DNA from: Psettodes erumei
Lineage: Eukaryota; Chordata; Actinopteri; Pleuronectiformes; Psettodidae
Direction of reading: 5' to 3'
DNA length: 64,000 nucleotides
Assembly (NCBI GenBank): GCA_016785225.1
Contig: JAFBJZ010000872.1
Coordinates: 2,965,001-3,029,000, forward strand
Shown here one piece after another: positions 1 through 13,410 of this stretch (its first letter is position 1; each line of letters opens with the position of its first letter). The notes under the pieces were generated by a model that was not told the DNA's origin, did no database searches, and worked only from the letters and a program-made list of their open reading frames with translations. Both the position numbers and the translations under genes were made by a program.

Positions 1-431
1 AACCACAACACTACTGAAACTTTAATGCTTCTTTGGAATGGCAGAGGACAGAGCTAAGTTTACCCTCCAGAAATATGACCCCATTCTCTGCTCCTGAGGC
101 AATGAGGTGGTGCTACTGTACTTGAAACAGAGACATAGAAAATAACACTGATGAGTAGAACTAGATGCCCAGTCGCCCCCCCCCCAATAAACAAAACAAA
201 GACTCAAGTCTCTGTCTCATCGAACAAGCGTTAGGGTGGGCTGAGATACATCCCCAGGTTAGATGGCAACAGGTTTGAACTCTGCACTGGTTTACTCTCA
301 GTCATCCTCACTGTGACTCTCAGTCTGCTCACGTTAAGCATTCCTAATTATGCTCATTGCTGTAGTGCAAGCCAGAGCGAATCGACTTTTGAGAACTTCA
401 ACAAATGTCTGATTCCAGTCGCCGTTTATTA

Positions 432-456
432 ATGAGCCCGCTAGCCGCGGGCTCAT
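432..456. repeat. perfect inverted repeat, 10-bp arms
   Basis: The arms atgagcccgc (432-441) and gcgggctcat (447-456) are exact reverse complements around a 5-base loop. The segment around it (about 340-480) is free of simple repeats and contains TAATTA-like and TTTATTAATG motifs. Confidence 0.75.
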
Positions 457-2013
457 CAGAGAAGATAAAAATGAGTGACGGTGGGGCTAAGAGGACGAAC
501 AGGGGAGGGTTGGGCACCATCTTTTACAGCCTGTCTCCTTCATCCTTGCCCCAGCCTTGATGAAGAGCGCATATTGGGATTGAAGGATGCGTGATGGATG
601 AGAGAGCAGGGCCTGGGACCTCACTCTCTATCAGACCGGCAGCCACTCAGAGTGAGCTGTCAGCCAGGTTCATGATAGTCTGTGATCTACAGGCCCCTGT
701 GTTGCCACACCGGACCTTCAAGGGACTGCAATAGATGTCCTTGCCCCTCTGACAGGAATAAATCTTATGGTAAGGAGAAATGGGCACAAATGGGGTGGGG
801 GGTGGGGGTATTTTGCTACATTTAGTTGGTCATCTATTTAAGTCCCCTTATGATGGGGCATGTTCAGGTTTTATGGCAACAGAATGAATGATATGTTATC
901 TGTGTGGTCAGTGTGTACCGTCTGGAGTATAAAGCAAGTGATATGCAACGACGGTGCTGTGTGTGCGCTCATGTGTGTCTATATCTGCATAGAGCGGTTG
1001 AGTGCCTTTAATGTGACAAGGCATCATCAGTGACATCCAGGATCACAAATGCCACCTGCGTCATGTTCAGATAGGGTTCAAGGACGTGTGTAATCAACTG
1101 AAGCGCTGTCAGGTCCAGAGAAATGAACTACACTTCCATTTATGAGGAGCAGTCTGTACAATTTACTCAAGCCATGGCCTATAGCCATCAAGTAGGAGGA
1201 ACACTTTCATCATGACTTGACAAATAGCATACTCACTAAATTAGAATCAGAATTAAGTACAGAAACAGGTCTGCAGCCCGAGGTTTGTGTTTCGAAAATA
1301 GCTTGTCCTCAATGTGGTTTTACAAGGAGCAGAATCTAGCACATTGTCTTCTGGGATGCCTTCGGTTCAGCGTGGCTCCACCTCAAGAAAGAATAGGTTT
1401 ATTTCAGTTGTATGTCACCTTGCAGGCAGCAGAGAAAGTGAGTTGAGTTGAACTTTGAAATGAGGAATGAGCTAGCATTTTTATTTGTTCTCTCATCCCT
1501 CTAAGGGGATATAGGTTTAGGTATACAAAACTAAGTACACCCCCAGTCAGTTTGATAAAATGTTAAATAATTAAACATCTTGTCCATTTAATATGGTTTT
1601 GTTTTTAGCTAAAGCCCAAGAAGAGTGACACCAATTAACTTCCATAGATAATTCTTGTAACTATTCAGAAGCTCTGTTTTTTTGGTGCAAGGTTGCATTG
1701 CATTTTTCAAGGACGACCACAGCACCTTCTCCTCCCGTACCTTCTGACCACTGCTGAGGCTGCTGCAGCTGTGCCTGCATGATACATCTGCAGAGATGAA
1801 CGTGATGAAACTGTTGGTGAAGGCCTAATGATTGACACACCAGTGCTCATATGATAAGGTATTGATCCAGCATCAAAGATTGGCCTTGCAGAGAGCCCAT
1901 TTTACCTCATTCTGACAGCTTCCTTAATCTCAGGGTTATTCGTCCATATACAGTAGACTGATGTGGCTCCCACTTGATGAGTCAGAGCTATACGTTGTAT
2001 TTCATCTTTTTAT

Positions 2014-2022
<9 letters not shown>

Positions 2023-2052
<30 letters not shown>
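2023..2052. repeat. (TG)n microsatellite
   Basis: About fifteen uninterrupted TG units followed by a run of G. It lies in fgf13 intron 1. Confidence 0.95.
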
Positions 2053-2054
<2 letters not shown>

Positions 2055-2179
2055 GGGGTGTTAAAAAAAACATAAAGGAGGTAATGTTTTAGCTGACCAT
2101 GTGCACAGCAATAGATGTCTCACTGCTGCTACTCTTCACACTTACTGCATATGATAGAGACCATACTGATTCCACACAA

Positions 2180-2204
2180 CTTAAAGGGACACTGTCCCTT
2201 TAAG
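2180..2204. repeat. near-continuous palindrome, 12-bp arms
   Basis: Arm CTTAAAGGGACA (2180-2191) and its exact reverse complement (2193-2204) are separated by a single base. The half-motif tgtccctttaa recurs alone near 39474, so this may belong to a dispersed repeat family. Confidence 0.7.
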
Positions 2205-2387
2205 AGACTGAATAAAAATTTTTGAAAACAATTGTTGCTTCACCTTTTCACCCTGAAAACTATTTTTGCATTCAGTAGTTTCATAAATCCATTCCATATG
2301 TCAGTTGGCTAACAAATTGAGAAACATCAAGATGAAGAAACTATTAGGGTCCAAACTCACTCGCTGTTTCTGTCTCTCATTCTCTCT

Positions 2388-2462
2388 CACACACGCACAC
2401 ATACACACACACTTGTACACATATTTGCGTGTCAACATGTGTGCACACACAGACACACAAAT
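2388..2462. repeat. imperfect (CA)n tract
   Basis: Interrupted CA-rich sequence; the open frame reading through it on the minus strand is repeat-derived. Confidence 0.8.
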
Positions 2463-3396
2463 GACCCAGTAAAATATCATCACGCAAGCAACCTCCATCC
2501 CTATCGTGGGTTCAAACGTTTCATGGATATCCTGTCAACAGACGGGGATCAAACACACTCCTGCTAAGGAGGATTAATGCTAAGGATTCCTTTCATGGCA
2601 ATTAACAGCTGACAAGAGCAAATAGGATTGTGAAGCATATACTACTGCCTGCTGATCATTAGGCCTTTGCAGTCTGAAAGACCGAAACACTGTGGGAAGT
2701 CATTCGAGTGTAATAGGATCAACAAAGACTGAGCCGTAAGTGACACCAAGTAACTTATGATAGAATGAAAAGGTTTGGGCACACCAGGTCAAAATCTAAC
2801 TGTGTGTTAGTAACTGTTACTGTGAGTAGCTATAAATAACAATCTGATTTCCAGAACGTAGAAAGTTAAAGATGACACATTTGTTTAAAGGCTTGTAAAA
2901 GCATATATGGTTTTTTTTTAGTTTGCTGCTTAGGAACAATTGAATTGATGTTAAAATTATTAGTTATTAAAGATAATGTTACCAAACTTCTGTTTCTCAT
3001 TTCATATGATTAAAATTTGAACAATTCATAATGTCAAATCATAATATTATCCAAAAAAAGTATTTACCACAAGCCTAAATGAAAGAATGACACATTCAAA
3101 ATGTTTTCTTGAAAGTTAAATTTCAGCTGGTAGCAGATGAATCAAGTGTACTAGGCTCTAGGTATAAAGACTTCACCTTGGGATACAGTATTAGAGTAGA
3201 AAGATGTATGGAACCATGGCTCCTGTCTTATCAAAACATACATATGGCATACAAAAAAACAGTCTCACACTACACGACCTTAGTCAACAAAGTGACAGAA
3301 AAGTAAAAGTAATCAACCTTGATATTTTCCATTAAAACTGCACTGCAGCAAATGTCAAAAATGTGTCCTCCACTGACCCAGTATTAGGAGCAGCTC

Positions 3397-3397
<1 letters not shown>

Positions 3398-3435
<38 letters not shown>

Positions 3436-3438
3436 ACA
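3398..3438. repeat. (CA)n microsatellite
   Basis: CA dinucleotide run with a short AAA interruption at its right end, followed by an A-rich stretch. Confidence 0.95.
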
Positions 3439-5598
3439 AAGAAAAAAAAATAGAAAAAGCTCTCTACCAACACTGTCAACACTGCTAGCGAGTTTTATAA
3501 CAGGAGGCGATCTCAGTGTGAGACCTGCAGCTCAGAGAGACACAGAGTCCAGACTGACTAAATCTTCAGTCCAAACATCAAAACACACAGATGTGATCAA
3601 AGACCAATCTGGTGATGTCCTATGAGCTGTGGACTAGCATCAAATCCTGTCAAATCAATTCTTATTGTTTTAACACACTGAATGCTACATTACGTACACA
3701 CTCTGTTCTTGGTGGAATAAATGGCATTACGTAATAAGAACAGCATACTTGCTTTTTGCAGTCTACTTAGCAGGGACGACCGTGACCGTCCCCAAAGCTT
3801 CTGTTCTGTCACAGCCCTCACACTTACTGATGTCTCATTGAGCGGCTGACTAAGTGTGCAAGCCCATTCCACTCCCATCCATCGTCACAAGTTCATGTGG
3901 GGCAGACAGGTCCCGGCTCAGTGCTTGGTAACACCTCGGCTCTGCCAGGCGCTGAAAAGTTGAATGGATATTTAAACATGCAACTGCATCCTTCTCTCTC
4001 GCTCGCTCAATCTCTACTTCCAGATTTCATGTCTGATATGACAAAACCCTGTTGGGCTCAGAAAGAATAATGATTGCATAAAAATTAGAGCCATTCCAGA
4101 CATTAAATCACTTAATTCATTTCAAAGTCTTGACTTGTTATGTGATTGGTTGCAGGGACCATATGATCATATCACCACTGTGCCTTCAGAAGTTGTGACA
4201 AGCATCTTTATTAATTACTTAACTGGAAAAAAGTCGTTGATCCAAGCCCGTCTGCCCAAAACACAGTCTTTGGCAGAGTAGATATGGAGGGCAGCAGCTT
4301 CCTCTGCCCTCTGCCAACCAGATCACATCCCAGATGGGCATCAAAACCACACACTCTTGCAGTTTATTAATGCTCATTTACAGCATCCTGTTCATTAGAG
4401 GAGGAAATGTAGCAGAGGGAGAGGTAGTGGAGAAAGGAAACAGGAGGAGTGAAGGAGTAATAGGTGGCTCAGAGAAAAGGAAGGTGACTTTGGAATGCCA
4501 TTAGTGTGAGTCTCATCGTGCTTTGACAGTCATCATCACTGTGGTTCATGTGCAATTTCATTAATGACTAAATTAGGTTATAATCTTCTTCAGGTTTCTA
4601 CAGATTTTCATTTCTCTGTTGTGTTTATGCCTTATGGGTGCTTTACGCAGATTGTAGTCATTGGTTGGCTTATTAATTACATTTACTGTTAGTCTTTGTA
4701 TGTGTTTGTATAAAAGATGTTCTCCAAAATGCTTTCCATTTCATGGTTTATTGACTGGAAGATCGTAATATATCTTAGCTGGCAGATGAAGACCAATAAA
4801 ATCATTTAATAAAACACTAATAACTACCAATAACACACTTCATAAACTCTCCAGCATCTAAAAGATATTATGAAGACTCCAGAATTAAGATAAAACGTTT
4901 TGGGGTTTCCTTCTTGATATCTTTTGAAGATTTGCTAAGAGAAAACATTATTCCACCTGTCCACTTGGATTAGAAAGCATGCTAAAACATTGTAAAACAT
5001 GTTTCTTGCTTTCTGTTATTAAAAGTGAGTTTATGTACAGGGGAAGTGAGCTCACAGCAACTTAATAGCAATCAGGTGTTGATAAGGTACTTGGGAGTTA
5101 CACTCAAGCCATGATTTTTACATGATGCTTTGTGAGTGTTTTTAATTATGTGTTCAACGTATTAATGATTTACTCTATACAAATAAACATGTGTACACAT
5201 CACATAACATTTGGTAAAAAATGGCAAGATATCATTGGAACAGAGGAGAATCTGATAATGAAAAAAGAGATTGGATTGAACAACAGCTCTTCGAATGAAT
5301 TAGTAGAGTAAAAAAAATCACCCACCATCAGAGAAAAAGATTATTCCCTAGTTATGGCTAACTCCTCTGCTACTATTAACAAGTGATGAACACACTGTCA
5401 ATTCAAATTGACCCAAGAGTCCCAACTAGCTTGGCCTTGATGCAGGATTACATAAAGGATTCAAATCCAGGCATTCAGAGAGAGGAGATTTAGGAACAGC
5501 TAATGCCAATGCTATCTGAATCATCAAATATATGGGATTAGTGTTTGATGGCTCAGTTTCCTGATGATGCATTTTAAGAGGGACAAAATCTGCGTGCG

Positions 5599-5622
5599 CA
5601 CACACACACACACACACACACA
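5599..5622. repeat. (CA)n microsatellite
   Basis: Twelve CA units in intronic sequence. Confidence 0.93.
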
Positions 5623-7384
5623 AACACCTCTTGGTAGTTTTGCTCATGTCAGGTTGGGAATACACCCAGGCATTTCTACACTTCTATGCCATGTGATGAG
5701 CGTGAGCTTCGGAAAAAAGAAAGAAAAAAAGATGTGACCAATTGCCCTCATGCACTCATTTCATGGGCAGGAAGGTCTTCACTAATTAAATTACTTAAAT
5801 TACAAATTATATGTTATTTTTTTTACAAAATTGCATTTACTGCAACATGAAAAACTGAAAATTGGCTGATTGGAAGCAAAGACTTGAAAACAAATCAGAA
5901 ATGGAGTTATAAATATATAGATTCATGCTGTACTTTTGGACATTAGGCTGTATTTTTTGTTTTTTTTCATTTATAGAATGACCCTTTCAGCAGCAAATGG
6001 GTAAAATTTGAAAATTCTCTTCCTGTCCCACACAACAAACAAAAATACAATTGTCATTGTCATTTTCAAAAAAATAAAAAGAATAAATAAAAAATTTCCA
6101 AGTACTGTGGCCTGACATTGGACAGATAGTGTTCACCCGCAGCTGTTCCCCAGCCTTAACATTTCCTACCTCATCAGCCAAGTCATCCCAGCTGTTAACC
6201 TATCATGTGCTCAGCACACTCTCGCAACGCACACCCACATACTCGAATGGTCAGACAGAAGAAAGGGGGTTATCATGGACAATGAAGGGTGGTGCTGGTG
6301 GCAGTCAACAGTGATATAGTTATACCAGAATAGTTGTCCTCATGCTTTTCCGCCCCCCAACATGAGATCTAATGTTCAGTACCACCACGGATGGGAATGT
6401 ATCAGGAGAGAGGCAGATACTGAGTACAGCTCACGTCAGCCACCATGGTGCTGCATGGCTTCACAGACAAATCTCACTCTTATCTGTTGGTTCACTACAA
6501 CACATTTTACTGCTACGACAAAGACATCTTCATGTTCTCTGTTTGTGTGTGTGGCTGTAACTTGTCCATTCTTTACTGAAATGCCAGTTAACCAGTCAGA
6601 CTGATTTATGTCTGTATTAAATTATTAGTTTGCTCTCATGACTTTTAAAAAGAATTGTATTCATGAATCTTTTATGAATATTTCTTTCTCCCTCTGCAAC
6701 AAAAGCTGTCATCCCATCCAATTATTACACAACCTCTGTGGGACGTGCCCGTGCCATGAGAATAACAACCTGTTCCGTGAGATCTGTCACCATGCAGAAA
6801 TCAAACCAGAGGTGTAGCATGTAACACCCACGTCACAGCTCCACAGTACGAGTACTGTAAACAGTGTAAGCTCGGCTCTTTACGGTGAGGTTGTGCTGTC
6901 TGGTCATCTTGCTTCTCATATTTCTCAAAACAGATTCAAGCAATTGTGTGTGTGTGTACATACATGGTATCTAATATGCTTGTACAATAAATGTCACAGT
7001 ACGTATTGCAATTTGTGTAGGCAGGCTTGCCCAGGGAGTCCATCGGCCCAGGGAGCTTCAGGGCATCTGGAGACATGCTCACGTGTGCTTGTGTGTGTAT
7101 TTCTGTGTGCGTGAAGTTGCGCTTCCTTTCTTTTCTAAACTCAGTGATTTGATGATTGAATCACAACAATATTTCATTTATTTAATGTTACTGGTTTCTA
7201 TACATCAGCGGATGCACTGATTGCTAAATGAAGCACTTGATGTTGAAGGATTACCTGTGAGGTTGTTGAGGTCTTTTAAGCAAAGAAATGTTTGAACTAA
7301 AGGACTAAATACAGTCTGGTTACAAAGAGCTGCAATGAGTTGCTGAGTTGAGTGCAGCTCTGTTTCTGACTCTGAAATGGGTTA

Positions 7385-7438
7385 GTGTGTGTGTGTGTGT
7401 GTGTGCATGTGTGTGTGCATGTGTGTGCGTGCGTGTGT
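7385..7438. repeat. compound (TG)n / (TGCA) microsatellite
   Basis: TG units interrupted by GCATG and GCGTGCG; intronic. Confidence 0.92.
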
Positions 7439-8130
7439 GGAGCTGGTGAGCTGGGCATTTGGTTGAGGCTTGCAGCATTTTATGACTACACAGAACCCAT
7501 TACAGTTGAGGAGTACAGCAGAGGGGGTGAGGAGGGGGGTGGGGGTAGGATTTAGCCCTACTACACCAAGACATGAATTATGCAGTCAGGCCATCCAGAC
7601 ATGTAGCTGTGTATCTTTTATAAATGCCTTACAGAGGCAAAGCAAGTTTAGCTAACATTTCCTCCCTCCACTCTACTCGGTTACACATCAAGGGAGAGCG
7701 AGTGAGAGAGGGAGGAGGGGGGGTATCTCAGCAGAAGCTTCTGGCACCACCCGTGATAAAAACTGACATCCGAGAGCGATGCAGCAAAAAGAGCTCAATC
7801 CATCCATCTTATGCAGGCACTGCACTTGACGGATTTAAAAATGATACACGGGGTAGAGTTCTCCCTCCCTCTCACTTTGATCCCGAGTGAGGGTTTTACA
7901 AGAATCCCCCTCGGTCATAAGCATAAATAGGCCAAGGGGTACCATCTGTGTGAATTTGGGATGAACGATGGGGTCATCATGTTCAGCCCTGCAGATGGTG
8001 ACCAATCAAAAACACAAGTGCTCTAAGTGGCCACTCATGTTTTTTGGGTTTGGTTTTTTTTTTTCAAGCATTACACCCTGTGCTTTTAAGGACAATTCAC
8101 ATATGAGAGCTCAGGGGACCTGGGGGCTTC

Positions 8131-8154
8131 TGTGTGTTTGTGTGTGTGTGTGTG
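8131..8154. repeat. (TG)n microsatellite
   Basis: TG run with one TTTG interruption. Confidence 0.9.
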
Positions 8155-8254
8155 CTCGGATAAATGTCATATTATTGAAAGCTCAAGAACATCATGTTAT
8201 TACAATGTAAACAGCTGTATCACTTGTTGGCCTGTTCACCCCACATTCAGCAGA

Positions 8255-8480
8255 ATATTAACAATACAGTAAAAGTGCTGTTAAAAATCTTAGCCACAAT
8301 AGTTGTGTCCTCCCCTTTAAATGTGAAATCCAAATCTGGTCCAGGCATAATTACAGTGCTGCCGATGTTATGTTTCCCACCCGTTTTTCCCGAACTATTT
8401 TGAGCTGAAATTATTAAAGCTGTGCCGCCACTAATTAAGTTGTTTGTCTTTGCAAAGCGATCTCCGCCTGCCCACTGCTG
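8255..8480. promoter_or_regulatory. candidate conserved non-coding element
   Basis: This stretch has no simple repeats, mixed base composition, and homeobox-type motifs (cataattaca near 8347, cactaattaagt near 8430). Long stop-free frames occur on both strands over the same bases without any protein resemblance, a pattern often seen where stop-poor sequence is preserved for other reasons. Large introns of FGF13 are known to be rich in conserved elements. Conservation itself cannot be seen from one sequence. Confidence 0.3.
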
Positions 8481-11102
8481 CTTCCTAATGAGTGGTTGTG
8501 TCACAGTACCCTGCCTGCTGACTGAGGGGGTAGATGAAAGCAGGAAATATGAAAGAAAAGTGACCCGATGGTGGCAGATATTCCAACAACAGGCAGTGCT
8601 GAGGCTGTCATACACGTCACTGAATCATGGCAGTTTGGGCTTGTTAACAGGCAGTTGTGTGGGTGCTCAGAAGGTTCCTGTGAAGGCTTTAGACAAACAC
8701 AACTCTCCTTTCAATGAAAAAGCTCTGAAGTTTAAGGAGAAGCAGAGCTAAGCTGTTGCACATTGTCTTAGTGATTAGAATAATACAATTTGAAGTAAGA
8801 AAAAGGATACTTAACACCTTTAAAAAGTTAATAATTTACTTCTTCCAGCACAGTGTTTGGTACTACTAGTCCCACACTGGGACTTAAGCACCATGATTAT
8901 ACTGTCAAAGGTCTGGCAGAACCAATTATTATTCTGCTATGATAGGTCTAAAAAACCACTGTTTTTATTAATCTCCTGAAACATTATGACACTTGGACAT
9001 GGTCTATGCACATGGTCTTTCTTCCATTTTTTTCATGTTTGTTGTTAGCATATACAGTAAATTGTTAGTTTGAGTGTTTGGTGCTAACCGTGTTGGCAGT
9101 GTTAAGATTGAAGGGAGGGCCAAGAGGTTGCTTGCCCTGCTTGCCCTGTCTACATGCATTGAGTCAGGCAACATTGGAAAATGAAGTCCAAGCTTTTACT
9201 GCGAAGGATCAGTGTTTGAACCCATACCCCCGACTATGTAAAAGCAAACCCTCTGAGGCAGGGCTTGTGTGAGCTGGTACAGAACTAATGGCTTTCCCAT
9301 CTGCTGTGCTTGGGCAGCGTTGGGCTGCTGAAGGGCCCCGTGCTCCTCTGTGTCATCTAATACACAACATGGAGGGAGAGCCGTCGGGTAATTTTAGTTT
9401 ATTCTGAAGACATTATTAGAAAGAAAGTGTGAGCGTGTGCATGTTTAATCAAGCCCATAATCATCATCAAGGAAACTGTGTGTGCAAATTTGCATGCAGA
9501 TTGCATGAATGTGCTGCAGTGTATAAAGTCACAGACTGTAGTGACACACAGAATAATCTACACACGCCCATTGTCATTCTTGTGGATGCACAGCATCTTC
9601 TCCCAGATTACTACTGATGATGTCAGTCAAAGCACGACAGCAGAATATGTTTGCAAAACTGCATCTTGAAAAATAGGATTCCTGGATTGAATGTACTGGA
9701 AATGATTGGTAAATTTGAGATGATTTACCCCCTCAAGCCGTGTTAGCTGTGTGACTGCTAAAGTGTGTATAACCAGTTTGCACAGCAGAGGCCCATACAT
9801 GCAGTCTCCCTCTGCCCCTCTCTCGCTCCTCTTGCTTTCCTCTGTCTCTCTCTTACTTTGAAGCGTGCTGTGCTGTAGGATGCCGTCCAAGCTAGCGGCA
9901 GTCTGAATGCTGATGAATGTCTGCACAGATAACCTGCGACTCATCTCAGTGTCTGTCTCCCCTTAAATGTAACTCCTACATAGCAGCGAAAATGATTAAA
10001 TGAGTATCTAAAGTTAGAGGTTAATGACTTACTCAAGTGTATTCCAGTGAAAGTCTGCTGACAGGGAGATAATTAATGCTAAGATCACTTAGATTTTTCT
10101 TTCGAGATGCTTCAGTAACAAATCCACATCTAGAACCCTCAGAAAACTCCTGGAGACTTTTTGTCCTCATACCACTCGCTTCTTTTTTTCATCACTTCTT
10201 ACTACTTCTAGTGGCGCATTAGTACTCCCTTTTTGGGAAGGGTTTAAATCTTTCTGCCTGTCTACTTTCCCTCCTGTCACTTGCACTCCAACTTACTCTC
10301 TTAACACCAGACTCAGGAACAACACACCCCTCAACTACTCCTCTTTGTCCCTCAGTGACAGCGGATTTCATCTTGTCAAATTTTATGTTGCTCCACTGGC
10401 CTGGGCCAGAGTTTTTGCAGTGGCCTGTCTGCTTGTACGAGTGCAGGGTGAGCAGTGTGAGACTGTCTGGCCTACACGCTCTGCGCCCGTCGTTAAAGTA
10501 TCAGCTCACATCATCAAGCGGGTCAGTGTTGACAGCTCACGCCATGAACCCTGCTGACCTCTTAACTCCACTCTGTATAGCATATCATAGCAATATCATA
10601 TTGTAGAGACTACTGAAATGGTTTTCTAAACAATGGATATAGCAGCAGTCCACAGACATCATGGCATTGTTCTTGACCTGCCACACTTTACCCGAACTGT
10701 GCCACTAACCCCTGAGAGCAATGAGGCAGGAGGCATCGTAATGATGTATTGATTGGCGAATATGGATGCTTATTAACTATCAATCACCATTTATTCTACC
10801 AGGAAGCTATCAAAAGTATACATTAGTCTATCTGTCACTTATTATGAGTTATTATGATTTTCCCCAATGATTTAGACACATTTGATACAAGAGTAGGAAG
10901 ATACAGCTTTGTTTGCAACATATTGGGCATTTAGAATGAGTGATGGTGTAGCTGGCATGGCTTAACAGACAAAAAAGAAAACATTAAATTTAAAAGTGTG
11001 ACATTGAAATAATGCACAAACAGAAACAGCAACAGTAGATATCTGCTCCCTACCTATGTACTTAGTGTCTATCACCTGTAACCCCCCTTTTCACATGCAT
11101 AG

Positions 11103-11130
11103 ACACACACACACACACACACACACACAC
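11103..11130. repeat. (AC)n microsatellite
   Basis: Fourteen AC units, intronic. Confidence 0.95.
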
Positions 11131-11888
11131 CTCTGTATTCTTCTGGGATTCTCTTATCTTCAGGCGTTACCAACTCAGCCTAATGTTCTGCACTGTGCTT
11201 GATCCACACATGTTCAACAGGTAGCCATAAGCTAAAATCACTCCATATTGGCCAACATGTTGTGTTTTTTCTAATTGTGTGCGTACTGGTGGAGTTTAGA
11301 TCTCAATGCTTTTGCACAACACAATGCATGCTCACATGCTATCGATTCGTGTTGAGCAACAGTGACAGTACCAATGCAAGGGTGTAGATCCCAGGGTGCA
11401 CTGTGAGTGCTTGAGGAAATGTAAGCAGCTTAAGCGGTCTATGATGTTGTCATCTCTTCTCAGCTGAGCTCCCAAAATAACAGGCCCTCTGGGTACAGAC
11501 TGGCAGAGCTGAGCAGGGGACAGTCAACAGACAGACCCAGAACAACTCGGCCCAGATTAGATGAGATCAGACTAGCCCAGTTACTCAGTCCCACTTAAGC
11601 TCAAACTGGTCAATTTAACCTTGCAAAGCAAAAGTTGGACTGAGAGGACTGTGCATTTACATGGTGTGACAATTTGCATCCTTTCTACCCAGAAACCTGC
11701 GCTGCTCAGCCCATTTTTTTTTATAAAGGCTTGAAAGCAGCAGACAATTTCCCACGAAGTCCTGCATTCTGCGATATTACAGGCTCACATGTTGGACAGT
11801 TGACTCTGATGAGTGTGTGCTGTCTGCCTGAGCCTGGTGTGGCTGCTGAGGTGGTCATAGTGCTGGTGGCAGGGGAGGTGGGATTAAC

Positions 11889-12008
<120 letters not shown>

Positions 12009-13363
12009 AACAAGGCCCCACTAAGTGTGTTGTAGAAGGAGGGCCTCACACTTCGACTAAGACAGCAGACAGAGAAAAGTGTTTAAAAGTCTCTCTTCCC
12101 TGCCCCCCTTTCTCCCATCTGGGTCATAATGTAGGCTATAGGCTAGCTTATGTATATTCGAAGTATGTGCACAGCATGTGTGTCTGCAAATGGGAGATTG
12201 GCATGAAGTGGCCTACTCTCTTGGTGTGTAACCGGCATATGTGATGCTGAATATGTAGAGTACTACTGAGTGCTTGTGTCTGATGCTGTATATAGTTGTG
12301 GATATTTATGACTATGTATCTCTCTTTTTTTTCATCTTTATCGCCTCTGGTGCAGCACTGGAGGAGCATTTGGATGAGTTCATTTTCACCTATTTTTTTG
12401 TTGTTTTTTTTGCTGAATTATTCATCAGTGATAGCTTAAACTTGATAGAGCTGACAAGCTATTTCTGGAAATTCACATTTGAATATTACAAAGAAAAAGA
12501 CTACAATATATTACCACCTTTTTTCGACTTTTCTTTTTGTTCTTTGTCTTTTGATCATTATTTGACAATTAATTTGAAACACATAGCATGTAAGCAGGAG
12601 CACAAGGACATTCGAGGGTTCTTAAAAGTACTGAACCTAATAATGCAGCCATTTGGCCTCTGTTAGTGAATCCAGAGATTGGTGTTCAGAGCAAACCTGC
12701 ACATAACTCTCTAATTTCTGCAGTAGGCAGTGAAAAATACATACTGAATGATTGATCATGGTTGCAGTTGAAGACTACAGGCATGATCATATCCATCTTC
12801 TCTCTAGTTCTGTTTCTGTCATGAAGATTGATATGTAGCAGTGGAACAAATGGGCAAGAAAGGAAAATACCAGTTACACATCCAATCTAGATGGCTGTCT
12901 TGCACAAAGTCCTTGGCTGTTATTTCTGTCTTACTGACAGGTTTAAGGAAGATATTTGTATAAACTATCAAAACACGTTCCTTTCTTTTACAGATGAAAA
13001 TCAGTCTGAATAAACTAAAAGAAATATGTATTTTAAATTATTTTTTGAGGCCTTGGTGGCGCAGATTTGAAACCCTCTCGCCCTTATTAAATTAAATCGT
13101 TAAATCCACACAGCAGTTTAGTATCGAGCTTGGCCAGGTACCCTCTCAAACAAAGTTGGCAGGGTTTTGAGAAGGGGAACCCACTGAGGAATCCAATATG
13201 TATCCATATGTATCAGAGGAGCAACTTGGCAGTCTACACCTTGCCCTAGTCTAACAGTGGGATTTAAGAGTGTGACAAGAACACTGCAGTGAAGGGGGAA
13301 TTATTCATTCCAACCTTGGGCAAAAAGGGAAAGGTAAAGAAAATATAAACATTTGAATAAGAA

Positions 13364-13410
13364 GTATTTTTGACCACATAAAGCTGTGACCTTTATGTGG
13401 TCAAAAATAC
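13364..13410. repeat. perfect 20-bp inverted repeat (hairpin)
   Basis: Arm GTATTTTTGACCACATAAAG (13364-13383) and its exact reverse complement (13391-13410) flank the 7-base loop ctgtgac. The symmetry stops abruptly at both ends. Twenty paired bases and a short loop are unlikely by chance. It could be a tiny foldback element, the relic of a palindromic insertion, or a transcribed hairpin within the fgf13 intron. Confidence 0.85.

Noticed and set aside
8247..8615. 122-codon frame on the minus strand
   Set aside because: No domain, unlike any family I know, and overlapped by an equally long frame on the other strand; better explained as non-coding DNA.
12274..12666. 130-codon frame on the plus strand
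   Set aside because: Phe/Leu/Ile-rich translation of AT-rich intronic DNA with no recognisable domain or splice pattern.
13045..13085. tRNA-like head (gccttggtggcgcag)
   Set aside because: Resembles an A-box, but no cloverleaf arms, B-box or acceptor stem could be found, so neither a tRNA nor a clear SINE is called.
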